Of a stretch of DNA of 64,000 bases, positions 40,107 through 60,254 are shown in pieces. The notes beneath the pieces are model-generated. The model had not been told where the DNA came from and made no database searches. It saw only the letters and a program-made list of their open reading frames with translations. The number at the start of each line of letters is the position of its first letter. The first letter of the stretch is position 1. The position numbers and the translations under genes were made by a program. The DNA is from Blastocystis sp. Blastoise (lineage: Eukaryota > Sar > Bigyra > Opalinata > Blastocystidae): assembly GCA_039096225.1 (NCBI GenBank), contig JBBPEB010000028.1:124001-188000 (forward strand). The letters run 5' to 3'.

Positions 40107-41440
40107 ATGGCAAAAAGAATAGGAAAATACGAGCTTTATGAAAATTTGGGGGAAGGTGCATTAGGAAAGTATTTTTTAATATGAAGAAAACCAATTCATA
40201 TCTTTAGGGTGAAGCTTGCAAAGAATGTAGAAACAGGTGAGAAAGTTGCAATTAAGATTTTGAATAAAGAAAAAATAAAAAAACAAAATCTTGGTGAACA
40301 AACTCGTAAAGAAATAGCTATTATGAAAAGCATTCATCATCCAAATGTTGTTAATTTAATTGAAACGTTAGCAAGTAATTCAAAGGTATATTTTTAATTT
40401 AGTTATATAATGTATAAATTTAATTGAACTTTTATATATATATAGATTTTTATTGTTTTGGAATATATACCGAATGGAGAATTATTTGAATATATAAGTT
40501 CAAATGGAAAGTAAATTAATTTTATTTATAATAATTATTATTACTAATTATATTTGATGTATTTATGTTTATGACAATTCTTATTAATAAATATATTTAT
40601 ATATATATTACCAATATAGATTAGAGGAGACCCGTGCTCGTGTATTATTTCATCAGTTAGTGGATGGTGTTGATTATATACATAGTTTAGGAATATGTCA
40701 TAGAGATCTAAAAGTATATTTACTGTTATTTATAGGTTAGACATATATAATAGAATCTTTACTTATAATGATTATATATGTATAGCCTGAGAATTTATTA
40801 TTTGATAAAGATAATAATTTACGTATTAGTGATTTTGGACTTAGTGCAGTGACAAAAGAAGCTGAAGGAGAAAGTATATATATATATAGTTGTTATATAG
40901 TATGTGTTTGAGTTTGTTATTATTAAGATTAAATAATTATAATAATAAAAATAGTTATTTTTCTATAATTGTTATTATGTTTCTATTATAAACTACTTAT
41001 ATATTACTGTATAGTTCTTCTACATACCACGTGCGGATCCCCCAATTACGTTGCACCTGAAGTATTAACGGAAGGGGGATATATCGGTGTGAAGGCAGAT
41101 ATTTGGAGTATGGGAGTTATTCTGTATATATATATATATATTATTATCTTTTTATTCAATTCTATATATATATATATTAGATATGTTATGTTAGTGGGTG
41201 TATTGCCTTTTGATGAACCTGCTCTTTCAACATTATTCAGAAAAATTCAACATGCTGAATATACTATACCAAAGTATATAGTTATTCTTATTAACCTATT
41301 TTTTTTCTTCATTTTCTTTTTATTCTTTAGATTTTTATTTATTATATATATATATATATAGTTTTGTAAGTGCTGGAGCACGTGATTTAATTCATAATAT
41401 ATTGGATCCTAATCCTAAAACAAGGTACTCTATTTGGAAC

Positions 41441-41495
<55 letters not shown>

Positions 41496-42786
41496 ACCTA
41501 ATGAATACTATTTATTATGTATATATATATATTAATAATAATACTATATTATAGATTCGAAATCATCCTTGGTACCAAGGATTAGAGTTTAAACCGAATG
41601 GCGGGACTGTTATGCGTACTCCCGCGCCATCGGAGGGATCCCTTCCTATAGACCCCCGTACTCCTATTACTCCTACTCCTATTAATACTCCTATTACTAA
41701 TACTACTGCTACTACTACTACTACTACTACTACTACTATTGTTACTCCAATCAAAAATAGTGCTCCTCTACGAGAATCGACGAACTCGACTATACTCACA
41801 GAAGAGACTTCGGAAGTCAATACTCAAGAGAATCACGGGAATGATGAGAAACCTGCAGAAACACGAGGAAGACTCACGAAAGGACTAGGAACTAGTAATA
41901 AGAATATTATGGGAAATATGCATGTATATATATAGGATTCTAGTAATCATTATTATTATATAATTATGACTTTTTGTATATTATTTTTTTTTTAATATTA
42001 TTATGATTTTTATTCTGACTATTATTATTATTATTTTTATATGAATATTATTGGTTTATATTATTCTAATTATTCTTTATATTATAATGGTCATTGTCTA
42101 TAATAATTATATATAATTATTAAAAATCGTGTTTATCATATAATATCTATTATTATTAACTCTATATATAGACTATAACAGTATTTGAATTGATTAATAT
42201 AATGCATAAATTGACATTAGAGCGATTGGCCGACATAGCTTCAACTTCGAAATCCCTTCCTATCGCTTATATATGCTTATGTCATTGTTCCCTAGATCAA
42301 ATAGATATTATTATGAATGATATTATGGACTACTGTCAACATAATAAACTTACCGCTGAAAGAGAAATCAAAGGAACTGAACCTTATGTTATAAATATAT
42401 ATCCTCCGTCACATTCATTTTCATTTCAAGTACAAATATTACAATTAGGGACAAATATATATATATTAGATGTACGACAAATTGATGTATATATATATAT
42501 ATAAATTGATTATCATTTAGTTTATTTATATATATTCTTCGTTAAGTATATATTCTATATATTCTACTATATAGGGTGTATTAGATTCCTATATAGCTGT
42601 CGCAAATAATTTACATATGCACTTATTTGAATCTTTTCCTTTTTTGAAATGTATATATAGTTATATATATATATATTTATAGTTCACTATTATAAATTTA
42701 CTAGATTCTTTATATACCTATATCTCTAATTATATAATTATCTTTCTATATCTTCTATAGTATTAGATAATAAAGAACGTTTATAA
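40107..42786 (+). CDS. CIPK/SNF1-type (CAMKL) serine/threonine kinase
   Basis: [20 protein letters not shown] starts the kinase domain. Motifs present are [14 protein letters not shown], the catalytic loop [28 protein letters not shown] and the T-loop [17 protein letters not shown]. The last is the hallmark of CIPK/SnRK3 and SNF1-like kinases. [18 protein letters not shown] closes the domain; its intron uses the GTATAT donor near 41440 so that phase is kept. A Pro/Thr-rich linker with a run of ACT codons (poly-Thr, about 41700-41740) follows. The C-terminal 150 residues ([20 protein letters not shown], then [19 protein letters not shown]) look like a KA1/PPI-type regulatory fold. FELINIM could be a relaxed NAF/FISL-like segment. 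I infer the last exon LLDNKERL with TAA at 42784-42786. No CBL partner in the window. Confidence 0.85.
41444..41490. repeat. TA dinucleotide run in a kinase intron
   Basis: About 47 bp of TA directly after the splice donor of the intron before IRNHPWY. Confidence 0.9.
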
Positions 42787-43873
42787 AAGAGATAAATACC
42801 AATATAAAGATGAAAATAATTTATATAAATATTTTTTTTATTGTTTTGTTTGGAAAATGATATCTCATTATAATTATTTCTATAACTATTTATCCATTTA
42901 TTGATTTATTTATATAATCTTAAATGTAGTAGATGAAACATAATTACAATTCATTGTATATTTATACATCTTAATATATATTTTGTAGAAAGTATTAGCT
43001 ATCATATCAAAGCATTTTATATATTTATAAATATATACTTTGAATTGTCAAAAAAAAGTGGCAAAGAATAATATATATTTGTAAGTAAATATTACAAAGA
43101 AGATATATATGTAATTGTTGATTGATTAGTTATGACATAACATAAAAAGAAGATATGTATGTATAAAAAATGAAGAGATGGCAGGTAGGTAATGGACAAT
43201 GACAACGAGAAAAACAATAAAGAAATAGCAATTATTTATATATTTAAAACGTCATAAAAAAGAAAAACAACTGTTATATAATTACCAAATATTATTTTTA
43301 TTATTGAGGAAATTTTTATAATACAACATCTAATACTTTCTATATAAAAGATAAATCTTTTTCATTCTTATTTATTCTATTATTTTGCACTATATCTTTT
43401 GAATTCTATCATAAATATTCATTATCATTTTATCTATATTGATTTCACATATTATATTATTATCATGAATCATCTTTTAAGAATGGATGCTTGTAATAGT
43501 TGAAGATATTGGTTTGTTTCTGTTTGGTATATATATAGTAATTGTTTGAAGTTTAAGGTTGCTTTATTTAATTTTATTCTTTTCTCTAGATAACGCTGTT
43601 TTTTGTTATAGTTGAAATTCTTTGTCTTCTATAGCATTGAATCATTATATGTTCTAATATTTATATTCTATTTCTTTTTTTATAGATTGCAAAGATTCGT
43701 TTGATTCAGAAAGAATTTAGATTTAAATAGTATATATATATATATGAATAAATAATAAAAACAAGGTCAATATAAAGAATGACAAACTTTTAAAATAAAA
43801 AAATTTAAAATGGAAAAAAGGAGTTGTTGAGATTTAACATAATATATATAGTTACATAAATAATGTATATAGA
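42787..43873. other. Convergent intergenic region kinase / ARFRP1
   Basis: About 1.1 kb, AT-rich, no ORF with a motif and no repeat array. Nothing recognised. Confidence 0.45.
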
Positions 43874-44851
43874 TTATCTTGATTTGTAATTCTTTGAACG
43901 TTGTGTTTTACTTGCTGAGTGAATTAACCATAAAATACTCTGTTTTAATCCCTCACTATATATATATATTAAATAATTAATATATAATAAAAGATTGTTT
44001 CTTATATATATATATATATATATATACCAAGTAAGAGCAGAAGTAGCTGCAAAATTAACTTCATGTTTCATCATATTTGATTCAATTATTGGTTGAAGAC
44101 TTTTATATATGATTTCAGGTTCCACAGCATCCTAAATAGAAAATAATAATAATAATAATGATAGTAATAATAATATCTCAGATAATAATAATAATAATCA
44201 TTATAATCATTATAATCATAATAATATCATTATAATCATAATATATATATACAACAATATCTTGTTTATTAGCACATATGAGAATAGGAAGTTCACGAAG
44301 ATCTTCACAAATAAATACTTTTCGAAGTTCTTCTCGAGATTCTTTGATTCTTTCCTCATCACTACTATCAATAAGGAAAATAATTCCATGAGCATCTTTA
44401 TAATACTTATTCCATAGAGACCTCATTGATTTCTAAAAATTACAAAAAATATATAATAATAGTGCTAAAGTTAGCAATCGAAATAAATATATACATGGCC
44501 ACCAACGTCCCAGAATATCACATGAAATCCATCAACATCCATAGTAGCAACTATATAGATGAACAATAAAAAAAATTAAATATATAGATATCAATAAATA
44601 AATTAATATAAATAAATTGAACAAGATGATGAAATACCATTAAGACCAATAGTAGGTGGGATTCTAGAGAGTTGTCTAGTTGAATTCTTTGTAAATATCC
44701 CCTTTGTTTGTTCTAAAAACGTAGTCTTTCCCGAATTATCAAGACCAACAATTAGCAAGCAAACATCTTGTTTCTGCATAAACCATTTGCAAGCCCCAGA
44801 TATAAGCGAGAACTAATTTTATATATTATTGAATTCAATAAAAAATACCAT
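43874..44851 (-). CDS. ARFRP1: ADP-ribosylation factor-related protein 1 (ARFRP1/Arl3p type GTPase)
   Basis: A trans-Golgi small GTPase that recruits ARL1. The product begins M, then FSLISGACKWFMQKQDVCLL, IVGLDNSGKTTFLEQTKG (P-loop), IPPTIGLNVATMDVDGFHVI (switch 1), FWDVGGHKSMRSLWNKYY (G3 with His in place of Gln), IIFLIDSSDEERIKESREEL, LICANKQDIV (NKxD) and FAATSALT (G5). The F-W-D-x-GG and LDN-x-GKTTFLEQ spacing matches ARFRP1 rather than ARF1. The amphipathic start lacks the Gly2 myristoylation site, consistent with N-acetylation targeting. The first coding exon is just ATG (44849-44851), followed by a 36-nt intron (44813-44848). Stop TAA at 43874-43876. Confidence 0.9.
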
Positions 44852-44997
44852 AGTATAAAGTTGACGCTAATAATTTAATTTATTACCATTTCTCTTGAGA
44901 ATTCTTAATTTATACTGTTATTTTTCTAAATAATCGTGAGTATCTCTTGTATTATTTAGATAATCCCTATTTCTTTCTAAAATAAATAATATAAAGA
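44852..44997. promoter_or_regulatory. Divergent promoter space, ARFRP1 / ELOF1
   Basis: 146 bp between the two start codons. It must hold both promoters and both 5' leaders. AT-rich, no defined element seen. Confidence 0.5.
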
Positions 44998-45393
44998 ATG
45001 GGTAAGAGAAAGAAGGCGCAAAAGAAGGTTGTAAAGCGAGTAGTTCCTAAACTTGCACAAGTTTTTGATTGTCCATTGTGCAATCAACTCAAATGTTGTA
45101 ATTGCAAGATTGATTATATGTCTGGTGTAGCAACAATTGAATGTACAGAATGTGGACAAAGTCATAGATGCAAGGCAACAAGTATATATTTCGCTCTGTT
45201 TTATTATTTAGATATACAAATTTACTATATTATTATTTTTATTAAATAAATTAAACATAATTTTATTTTCTCTATAGACTTGACACAAGGCGTAGATGTG
45301 TATGCTGATTGGATAGATAATTTAGAAATTGCTAATAATGGAATTGAAGAATATCCATTACAAGAACAATCAGATGGTGAATATAGCTCTTAA
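44998..45393 (+). CDS. ELOF1: Transcription elongation factor 1 homologue (ELOF1/Elf1)
   Basis: A small zinc-ribbon factor bound to elongating RNA polymerase II. It starts MGKRKKAQKKVVKRVVPKLA, a basic tail as in Elf1. The Zn ribbon has CPLC and CTEC pairs (FDCPLCNQLKCCNCKIDYMS, then VATIECTECGQSHRC). The invariant VDVYADWIDNLE motif follows the only intron (about 45181-45278). An acidic tail (EEYPLQEQSDGEYSS) ends at TAA 45391-45393. About 98 residues, normal for the family. Two extra Cys in the middle (KCCNCK) are unusual. Confidence 0.93.
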
Positions 45394-46879
45394 ATCTTCA
45401 ACTATTTTTTATTTAGTTTTTTGTTATTGGATATAAGTCAATTTGGTTCAGTTTGGCTTTAAAAGATTCTAATTACACTAACACATATGTTTTTATTTTA
45501 ATTCATTGTATTATTATGTATATAAAGAGGGTAATCGTATTTACACTTACTTGTTTTTCAAAATCGTTGAAGAAGTGTTTATTTTAAAATAATGATGAAG
45601 AAATTATTGCTAAAAAACTTATATATGACCAATTAAACACATAAAAACACCTAAAAGAAAGTTATAAAATAGTTTTCATTAACTCATTAACATTTGTTTT
45701 TATTAAACTATTAAAAGTTATTAATAAATGCATATAAATTATATTTATGAAATTTATAATAATGATTGCCTATCAGATTAATGTTTTAGCACATGTTGTA
45801 ATAATCTAATTATAATTGGACTTTTAAAATCAATTAATTAATATATATTTGATATCTATAAGACCTCTAGATTAAGAATATATAGTCAAATAGCTATTCT
45901 GTAAGTAAAACAGTCACTCACATTTTTGAAAAAGAAATTAAGAATAATATATTAATTATAAACACGGATAAACACATTTATATATTTTTTTTTGTAGAGA
46001 CTTGCAAAATTATTCCCGCGGGAATTTCAAGAATTGCACTTCTCAAATTGCACTTTTTTTTTTGAATTGACAAAAATATATTATTGCCACAATTAGCTAT
46101 ATGTATTGTTGCTATGCTCTAGTCTTGATCAATATGTCTTTAATAGTGCGTGATTGTTTTATTTATAAAAGAATTAATGTTCTTGTGGCACTTTAGCAGA
46201 AAATATTAGACATTCCATTTACAAAAGTCTTCTTAAATGGCTTTAAAGAATGATATATGAAAATAAAATGCACTCTTAGTGTTTCTAGCCATATACAACT
46301 GAGGATCATAAAGTTCCTATTAAATTATAACGAAATTAAGTGATTATCCTCCAATTTTTTTTTGTGGATTTTTCTAACATCTTTTCTTTCACTATTATCT
46401 AGATTATATATAAAGCATCTTAGGCATGAAAAATAATATAAAGAAGAAAAATATGACAAGACATTTCCCCATTCATTTCCAAAAATTTTAAATTTCATTT
46501 TTTTTTATCAAATTCAATTCGATAAAGGACATTATTCTAAGCTCATCTATGAAGGTTTCAATTGAAACAACTTATTTAAACCACTCAATTGTGGCAAAAG
46601 TTGAAAAATTATACTTCTTTTCAACACCCTAAAAATTGCACTTTTTACCCTGGAATGCCAAGTCTCAAAATTTAAAAACAGTAATGAAATTAAGTTTTTA
46701 AATATGCATAAATCAACTATAGGTTATATATCATAAAGAATTATATTTTAATAAATAATATATATATTTTTATATAAGTATTTAATGATTGTATTACGAA
46801 AAATATTAAATAAAAAAAATATTAAAATAATTGGGTAAACCAAACTTGGTATTTATGATGAATATTATTTTTGAACTAC
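45394..46879. other. Convergent intergenic region ELOF1 / ARMC1
   Basis: The longest gene-free stretch, about 1.5 kb. It holds a perfect ATTCCCGCGGGAAT palindrome (46012-46025) and three direct copies of AATTGCACTT (46032-46041, 46046-46055, 46634-46643). An inverted pair TTGCCACAATT / AATTGTGGCAA (46084-46094 and 46587-46597) is also present. These could be the remains of a mobile element of about 0.6 kb. No ORF inside. Confidence 0.5.
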
Positions 46880-47215
46880 TTAACGATAACTTTTAGAAAA
46901 TGAGCGAACACGTCGAATGCTCTTAAAACCACGATGTGAGACTATCTGAAATAAGACTAAATAACGACTTTTTCTATATATAATTAAATATATATATATT
47001 ATATATAATAAATATACTTTTTTATCTGTTTTATTTTTATCTTTTCGTTCTTTCTTCTTATTTTCTAAGAAATCATCATATTCAGTAAAACCATATGTAT
47101 CTAATTGAGTCTCACTTTTTTCTTCATTTTCATTTGATAAATCATCGATATATGTAGGAGCATCATTTGTTCCATTTGCAGTATCATCATGTAATTCCTT
47201 TTTAATATTTTCATA

Positions 47216-47282
<67 letters not shown>

Positions 47283-48014
47283 ATATAAATATAATACTCA
47301 ATTCCAATAGTAATTAATTCGGATATTTTGGTATCATCATAAGCACCAATACACACACATTCACGTTTCTATTAATTATATATATATATTAAATATAATA
47401 ATTAATAAAATAAAAAAACAATAATACATAAATAAATATATATACTTTTTCTACAGTAATACTAATGCATCCTTTAATTGGTAATATATTTGTAGTTAAT
47501 AATTGATTCAAATGAGGATTACGAATATTATTAAATCGATAAGTATAATTAACTATTTTTCGTTCTTTTGGTGTATTTTGAGATTCATCTATTCTTAATC
47601 GTAACATGGTATCTACAGCTGTATTTTGACAAAGAATATCATCAGAATGACTTTCACGTTTCTATAAAAAATAAGACATTATAATTATATAATGAATAAA
47701 TGTAGTATAAAAAACGAAAATAAAATTAAAAAGTATATAATAAATACAAGTTTTTCAATGATTCCATGTCTATTTTTGAGAATTGTCAGATTCTTAGGAT
47801 TTGCGGCTAAATTATATACACATTTCAACGCAGGATAACGAATCTTTGGGTTAGCATGATCCAAATAGCCAAGAAGACCATTCATAACACCATCCTCTTT
47901 AGCCATGATAATTTGACTATCAGGATCTAACGAGAGCGCAACCAATTGAGTAACTACCTTTATGACTTCATTATCAATCTCATCAGCTTCTTTTGAATTA
48001 AACGTTGAAGTCAT
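46880..48014 (-). CDS. ARMC1: ARMC1-like armadillo protein
   Basis: ARMC1 in animals associates with the mitochondrial outer membrane and the MICOS/MIB system. The start MTSTFNSKEADEIDNEVIKV leads to one armadillo-like block: QLVALSLDPDSQIIMAKEDG, VMNGLLGYLDHANPKIRYPA, LKCVYNLAANPKNLTILKN. The second part resembles the HMA-like ferredoxin fold of ARMC1 (NYTYRFNNIRNPHLNQLLTT, then NILPIKGCISITVEK). The C-terminus is charged (DDFLENKKKERKDKNKTDKK), then SHRGFKSIRRVRSFSKSYR and TAA. Between GIEY and ENIKKEL lies an in-frame TTTA repeat that would add a Tyr/Leu/Phe/Ile stretch. No in-phase GT-AG intron removes it, so it is either translated or marks an indel. Confidence 0.75.
47216..47287. repeat. 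AAAT tetranucleotide repeat within ARMC1
   Basis: About 17 units of AAAT (TTTA in the mRNA sense). The reading frame stays open across the array. Confidence 0.95.
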
Positions 48015-49142
48015 ATTTAATATTATTGAATTTCTATAGTTGATCAATAGAAAGGTTAAAATATAATTATTGAATCATTTATATAAATTAAAACATACAT
48101 TGGAGATAAATCAGTCTAGACACAAAAATAGATTGTTGTTATTTTTTAAATAGAAATTAGAATTTCATTCCCGCGGGAAATTTTGAGTTATGTTCGCTCA
48201 GTTATGGCTTTTTTCTGGAAAATGGTTAAATTGAACTGATGCTTTATTATGTTAAAAACTTATTAAATATTGTTTTATTTTGTATATATATCATAGAGCA
48301 ACTCATCGTGATATATACATCAAGAGAGTAGCTTCTTCAAGAGAAATATGGGTACTCAATTGGAAAGATTATTGTTTTTTTATATTATTTATAGAAAATA
48401 AAGTTTATAAATATAAAGTATATATATTATCTTACTGTTACCTTCTATAGTGAATATCATTAAGAAAAAAATGAGTTTTCGTCAAAATTAGATTTATGAT
48501 GTATAAGTCAATAATCATGACAAATTTGTGTATATAATGATATAATATATTTATTTATGATTCTTAGAATATTATAAGAGAATATATAACAATTAGAAGA
48601 CTAAATGAATATTATTTGTGTAATACATAGTTAAGTTTTCTAAAATTATTATATCAAGTCCAATTATATTTTAAAAAGTGATTTAATAGTAATTCATACT
48701 ATGAAAAGAGGAACTAAAGACAATTAGGATTATTTGAAATTACTCTTTTTTTCTTTTATTACTGTTTTATATATCATATACTGCTTTCATTTATCGTTAT
48801 TATATCTTAATCTCATCAATTATATATATATATATATTATTAAAATATTGTTTTTATTACTTTGTAATTGATTTCGTCTTAATTCGACAAAGACTGGTAT
48901 ATGCTATATAAATTTTATATTAGATCATAGTATATGATGTAAAGAATATATTGAAAGTGTTTATAATGTAAAATACGTAATTAAACACTCAGTTATGTGA
49001 AAAAAATAATTATTATTATTTTTTCCAAACACTGTGTTCCAATTATAGTTCCCCAGGGAAATTTTTTGTTTCTTTTTTTATTTTTTTTTGAGTGAAACAA
49101 CGATTACCAGTTCTTCTGTTTCTATTTTGTTGTTCCTTGTGA
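48015..49142. other. Divergent intergenic region ARMC1 / large helical gene
   Basis: About 1.1 kb, AT-rich. A CCGCGG site (48171-48176, context ATTCCCGCGGGAAA) and a TTCCCCAGGGAA site near 49052 are the only GC-rich spots. No ORF. Confidence 0.5.
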
Positions 49143-54726
<5,584 letters not shown>

Positions 54727-55181
54727 ACACTCATGTGAAAAACCCATTCTTCGTAAATAATTACTGAGAAAAAAAACTTTTTTTCTTATTGTTTTGTTAT
54801 GGACTAAGCTTATATGTATATAATAATGATTTTTAATCTTCAGGATATCAGATAACATTGCCAAGACTTCTGTCACTTTACATTAAGTTTCTAAAGGTTT
54901 AGTCAACAATTGACTCATTTTTGTGTATACTACGGTCGTTTTTTTGTTAAAAGGTAGTTTAAGGTTTTATTAATGGTTCACAAATTATGGTTTCGGGAAA
55001 ACAATAATAATTCTTAGGACCATTTTCAAGAAAATGAAATAATTGACTCAGGATGCTTTAGATTGTCAAATTTGATTCAAAAAAGTGGTTTCCGTCTCAC
55101 TCTATGAGTAATATAGAATAAAAGAAAAATATAGATAAATAGTTAGATCTATAAAACAAGAAAAAAAGAAGACAGGAAGTT
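54727..55181. other. Intergenic region, 5' of the second TIR element
   Basis: About 450 bp, AT-rich. It ends in CAGGAAGTT (55173-55181), which recurs after the element. Confidence 0.45.
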
Positions 55182-55324
55182 CCCAGGGTTCGCCAAACTG
55201 TCCTTTGAGTACGGTCTGTACTCCAAGAGAGTTTTTATCTACGCCTTATGCGCCTAAAAGTACCCATGAAACTGGCTCTTTTAGGATGTTTGTACTCCAA
55301 GAGAGTCTTCGTGGCGAACCCTGT
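55182..55324. mobile_element. Small TIR element, about 143 bp
   Basis: CAGGGTTCGCCA at 55184-55195 is matched by its exact reverse complement at 55312-55323. CAGGAAGTT flanks both sides (55173-55181 and 55325-55333), a 9-bp direct repeat. Inside, TGTACTCCAAGAGAGT occurs twice in the same direction (55217-55232 and 55291-55306). G+C is well above the surroundings. It has no coding capacity. The CAGGG start suggests hAT, but the duplication is 9 bp and is set 1-2 bases away from the TIR, so a Mutator-like origin is also possible. Confidence 0.65.
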
Positions 55325-55545
55325 CAGGAAGTTATAGAGACGTGAATAAATACTGTTTTCTTTTTTTTTGATTACTCTGAAACTAGAAGCTATTCCCATA
55401 AACTCTCGTAAGAAAACGGGAATAAAATATACTCGTCCATATATTTAAACATAAACGTGGATAATCATTGCTTTTTTTAAAAAGTAGGAGAAAAAATTTA
55501 TCTTTTTTTAGGGATAGTATTATTTGTACTTTGAAGTGATTAGAC

Positions 55546-57128
55546 ATGGAAATTGATACAGAAACCTTGAATACGATAGGAAACGTAGCGTTCTATGAGA
55601 AAAATTATGAGAAGGCAATTAAGTATTATACAAAAGCTATTGAGAAGAATGAGAATGAGGCGAAGTATTATTGCAACAGATCTGCAGCGTGTCTTTGTAT
55701 AGAAAGAAATACAGATGCTTTGGAAGATGCTCAAAAAGCGGTAGACCTGAATCCAAAATGGGATCGTTGTTATTCTAGAGAGGCTTCAGCATTTTACGCA
55801 TTAAGAAAGTGGAGTAATGCATTAGTGTCTTGTCAAAAAGGTCTTGAAATCAATAAGGATAATAAGGTGTTACAAATTATTATGGAAAAATCTCAGAAAC
55901 AATCAACTCAATTACAAGAAGATTATATGACAGGCCAATTGAATGTGAAAAAAGTGTCTGAGAAGGATCGACAGGTGATTCAATTAAACAATTTCTTAAA
56001 AGAATTGGATTATGCGCTGAAGCCTATTGTGAGTAAAGAAGAAAGAGTTGTATATATATGCTTATTATATTATTATATTTATTATTTTTGTAATATTTAT
56101 TGTTTTTATTATTGTTTATTATTTTTAATATTTTCATTTTTATTATTTTATTGTTTTATTGTTTATTAATCATTATAGAAATATTATCATAAATATTTCT
56201 GTATATAATATTAGTTGTATATACATATATATAGACAACAGATGAAGATGTGGACGTATTAACACCAGGCGACATTATTCAGCGATTAACTGGAATCAAT
56301 TCAGAAGTATATATATATTTAGTTATTATTATTATATTTATCTTATTATCTTACTATGATGATATTCCGTAGTGGCGTAATCTGAATCCGTATTGGGTAT
56401 TGATGTTACCACCTACTGCTACAGATGAGGATATTAAACAACGATATTTTAAAATGTCTAGTAAGGTTCACCCAGATGTATGTCAATTAGAAAATACGAG
56501 GTATGCATTTGAAGCAGTTAAAGAAGCAGCCAAAATGCTTGAGGTATATATATATATAAGACTTTTTTTTTCTTTAGGTATGGTCAAATTTTTTTATATT
56601 TAATTATATATATATATATAGGATAGAAAGAATAAGGATAATTGTATATCGATAATAGCAGAAGCCCGTAATAACGTTATTAAAGAGAGACGTCGATTAA
56701 GAGAAAAAGGAATTGATGTTGATGCTACTAGTAATGAGGATGAGGAGATAGAGAAAGAGACGATGAAGTTATTTGCTGAAGAAGAACAAAAGCGAAGACA
56801 GGCTGATCAGTATAAGATTATATATAAACGAAGAGAAATAGAAGAAGCAAATAAAGAGATAGAGAAGAGTAAGGAGATGATGAAGATGCAGGAGGAATGG
56901 ACAAAAACTAGAGATAAACGAGTAGAATCATGGAGAGATTATAAACAAAATAAAGAAAAGAAATCGAATTCTTTTGTTTCTAAATATATACCACCTCCAT
57001 CTACTACAGAAAAAGTATATATATATACTATATACACAATAGCTATCTAAATATATATTTATATTTATTACTCTTTATATATATAGAGAAAATCTCAGAA
57101 TAATTCATACACGGCAAAAAAAATTTAA
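55546..57128 (+). CDS. TPR - J-domain fusion protein (DNAJC8-like C-terminal part)
   Basis: The N-terminus holds about three TPR units: LNTIGNVAFYEKNYEKAIKY, AKYYCNRSAACLCIERNTDA and RCYSREASAFYALRKWSNAL. This is the pattern of Hsp90/Hsp70-binding TPRs such as STI1. Three short introns later comes a J domain: NLNPYWVLMLPPTATDEDIK, then RYFKMSSKVHPDVCQ with an intact HPD, then YAFEAVKEAAKMLED. What follows (ARNNVIKERRRLREKGIDVD, ETMKLFAEEEQKRRQADQ, WTKTRDKRVESWRDYKQNK) is the characteristic C-terminal half of DNAJC8/SPF31, a splicing-associated J protein. The product therefore joins a TPR co-chaperone to DNAJC8. About 440 residues; TAA at 57126-57128. Start ATG at 55546. Confidence 0.88.
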
Positions 57129-57552
57129 ATCAAAACAAACTTAGTCATTCTTATAACTTGATTTTATTATCGTTAGTTTTATATATATATAATATATGTA
57201 TTTAGAACTGTTTCATACACAACATACAAATAATAATAATGAATTGAATTAATAGTATAATTCTTTGAATCATAAATAAATAGCAACTTCAGTCAAAGAC
57301 TTTATTTCACAATAAGTTATATCAAATATATTTAATTATTTAATAATAATATTATTCATTATTTTTATATATTTGATAATATTAAAAATAGTTTAAAAAA
57401 TTCATGTGTATATTAATCGTACAAATTAATATATTATTTGAGAAACAATGTGAAAAGTTGTGAAAGTAGTCATTAAGTATATGAAACAAAATAAGAAGAA
57501 AAGACATAAATAGGAGAATGTATAGAATCAAACAAATAAAATAAAAGCACAA
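57129..57552. other. Convergent intergenic region J-protein / ProRS
   Basis: About 425 bp, AT-rich; nothing recognisable. Confidence 0.45.

Positions 57553-60254
<2,702 letters not shown>

Noticed and set aside
45540-45990. Retroelement or viral-like sequence in the long ELOF1-ARMC1 gap
   Set aside because: There is no reverse transcriptase, integrase or capsid-like frame; only short repeats are present.
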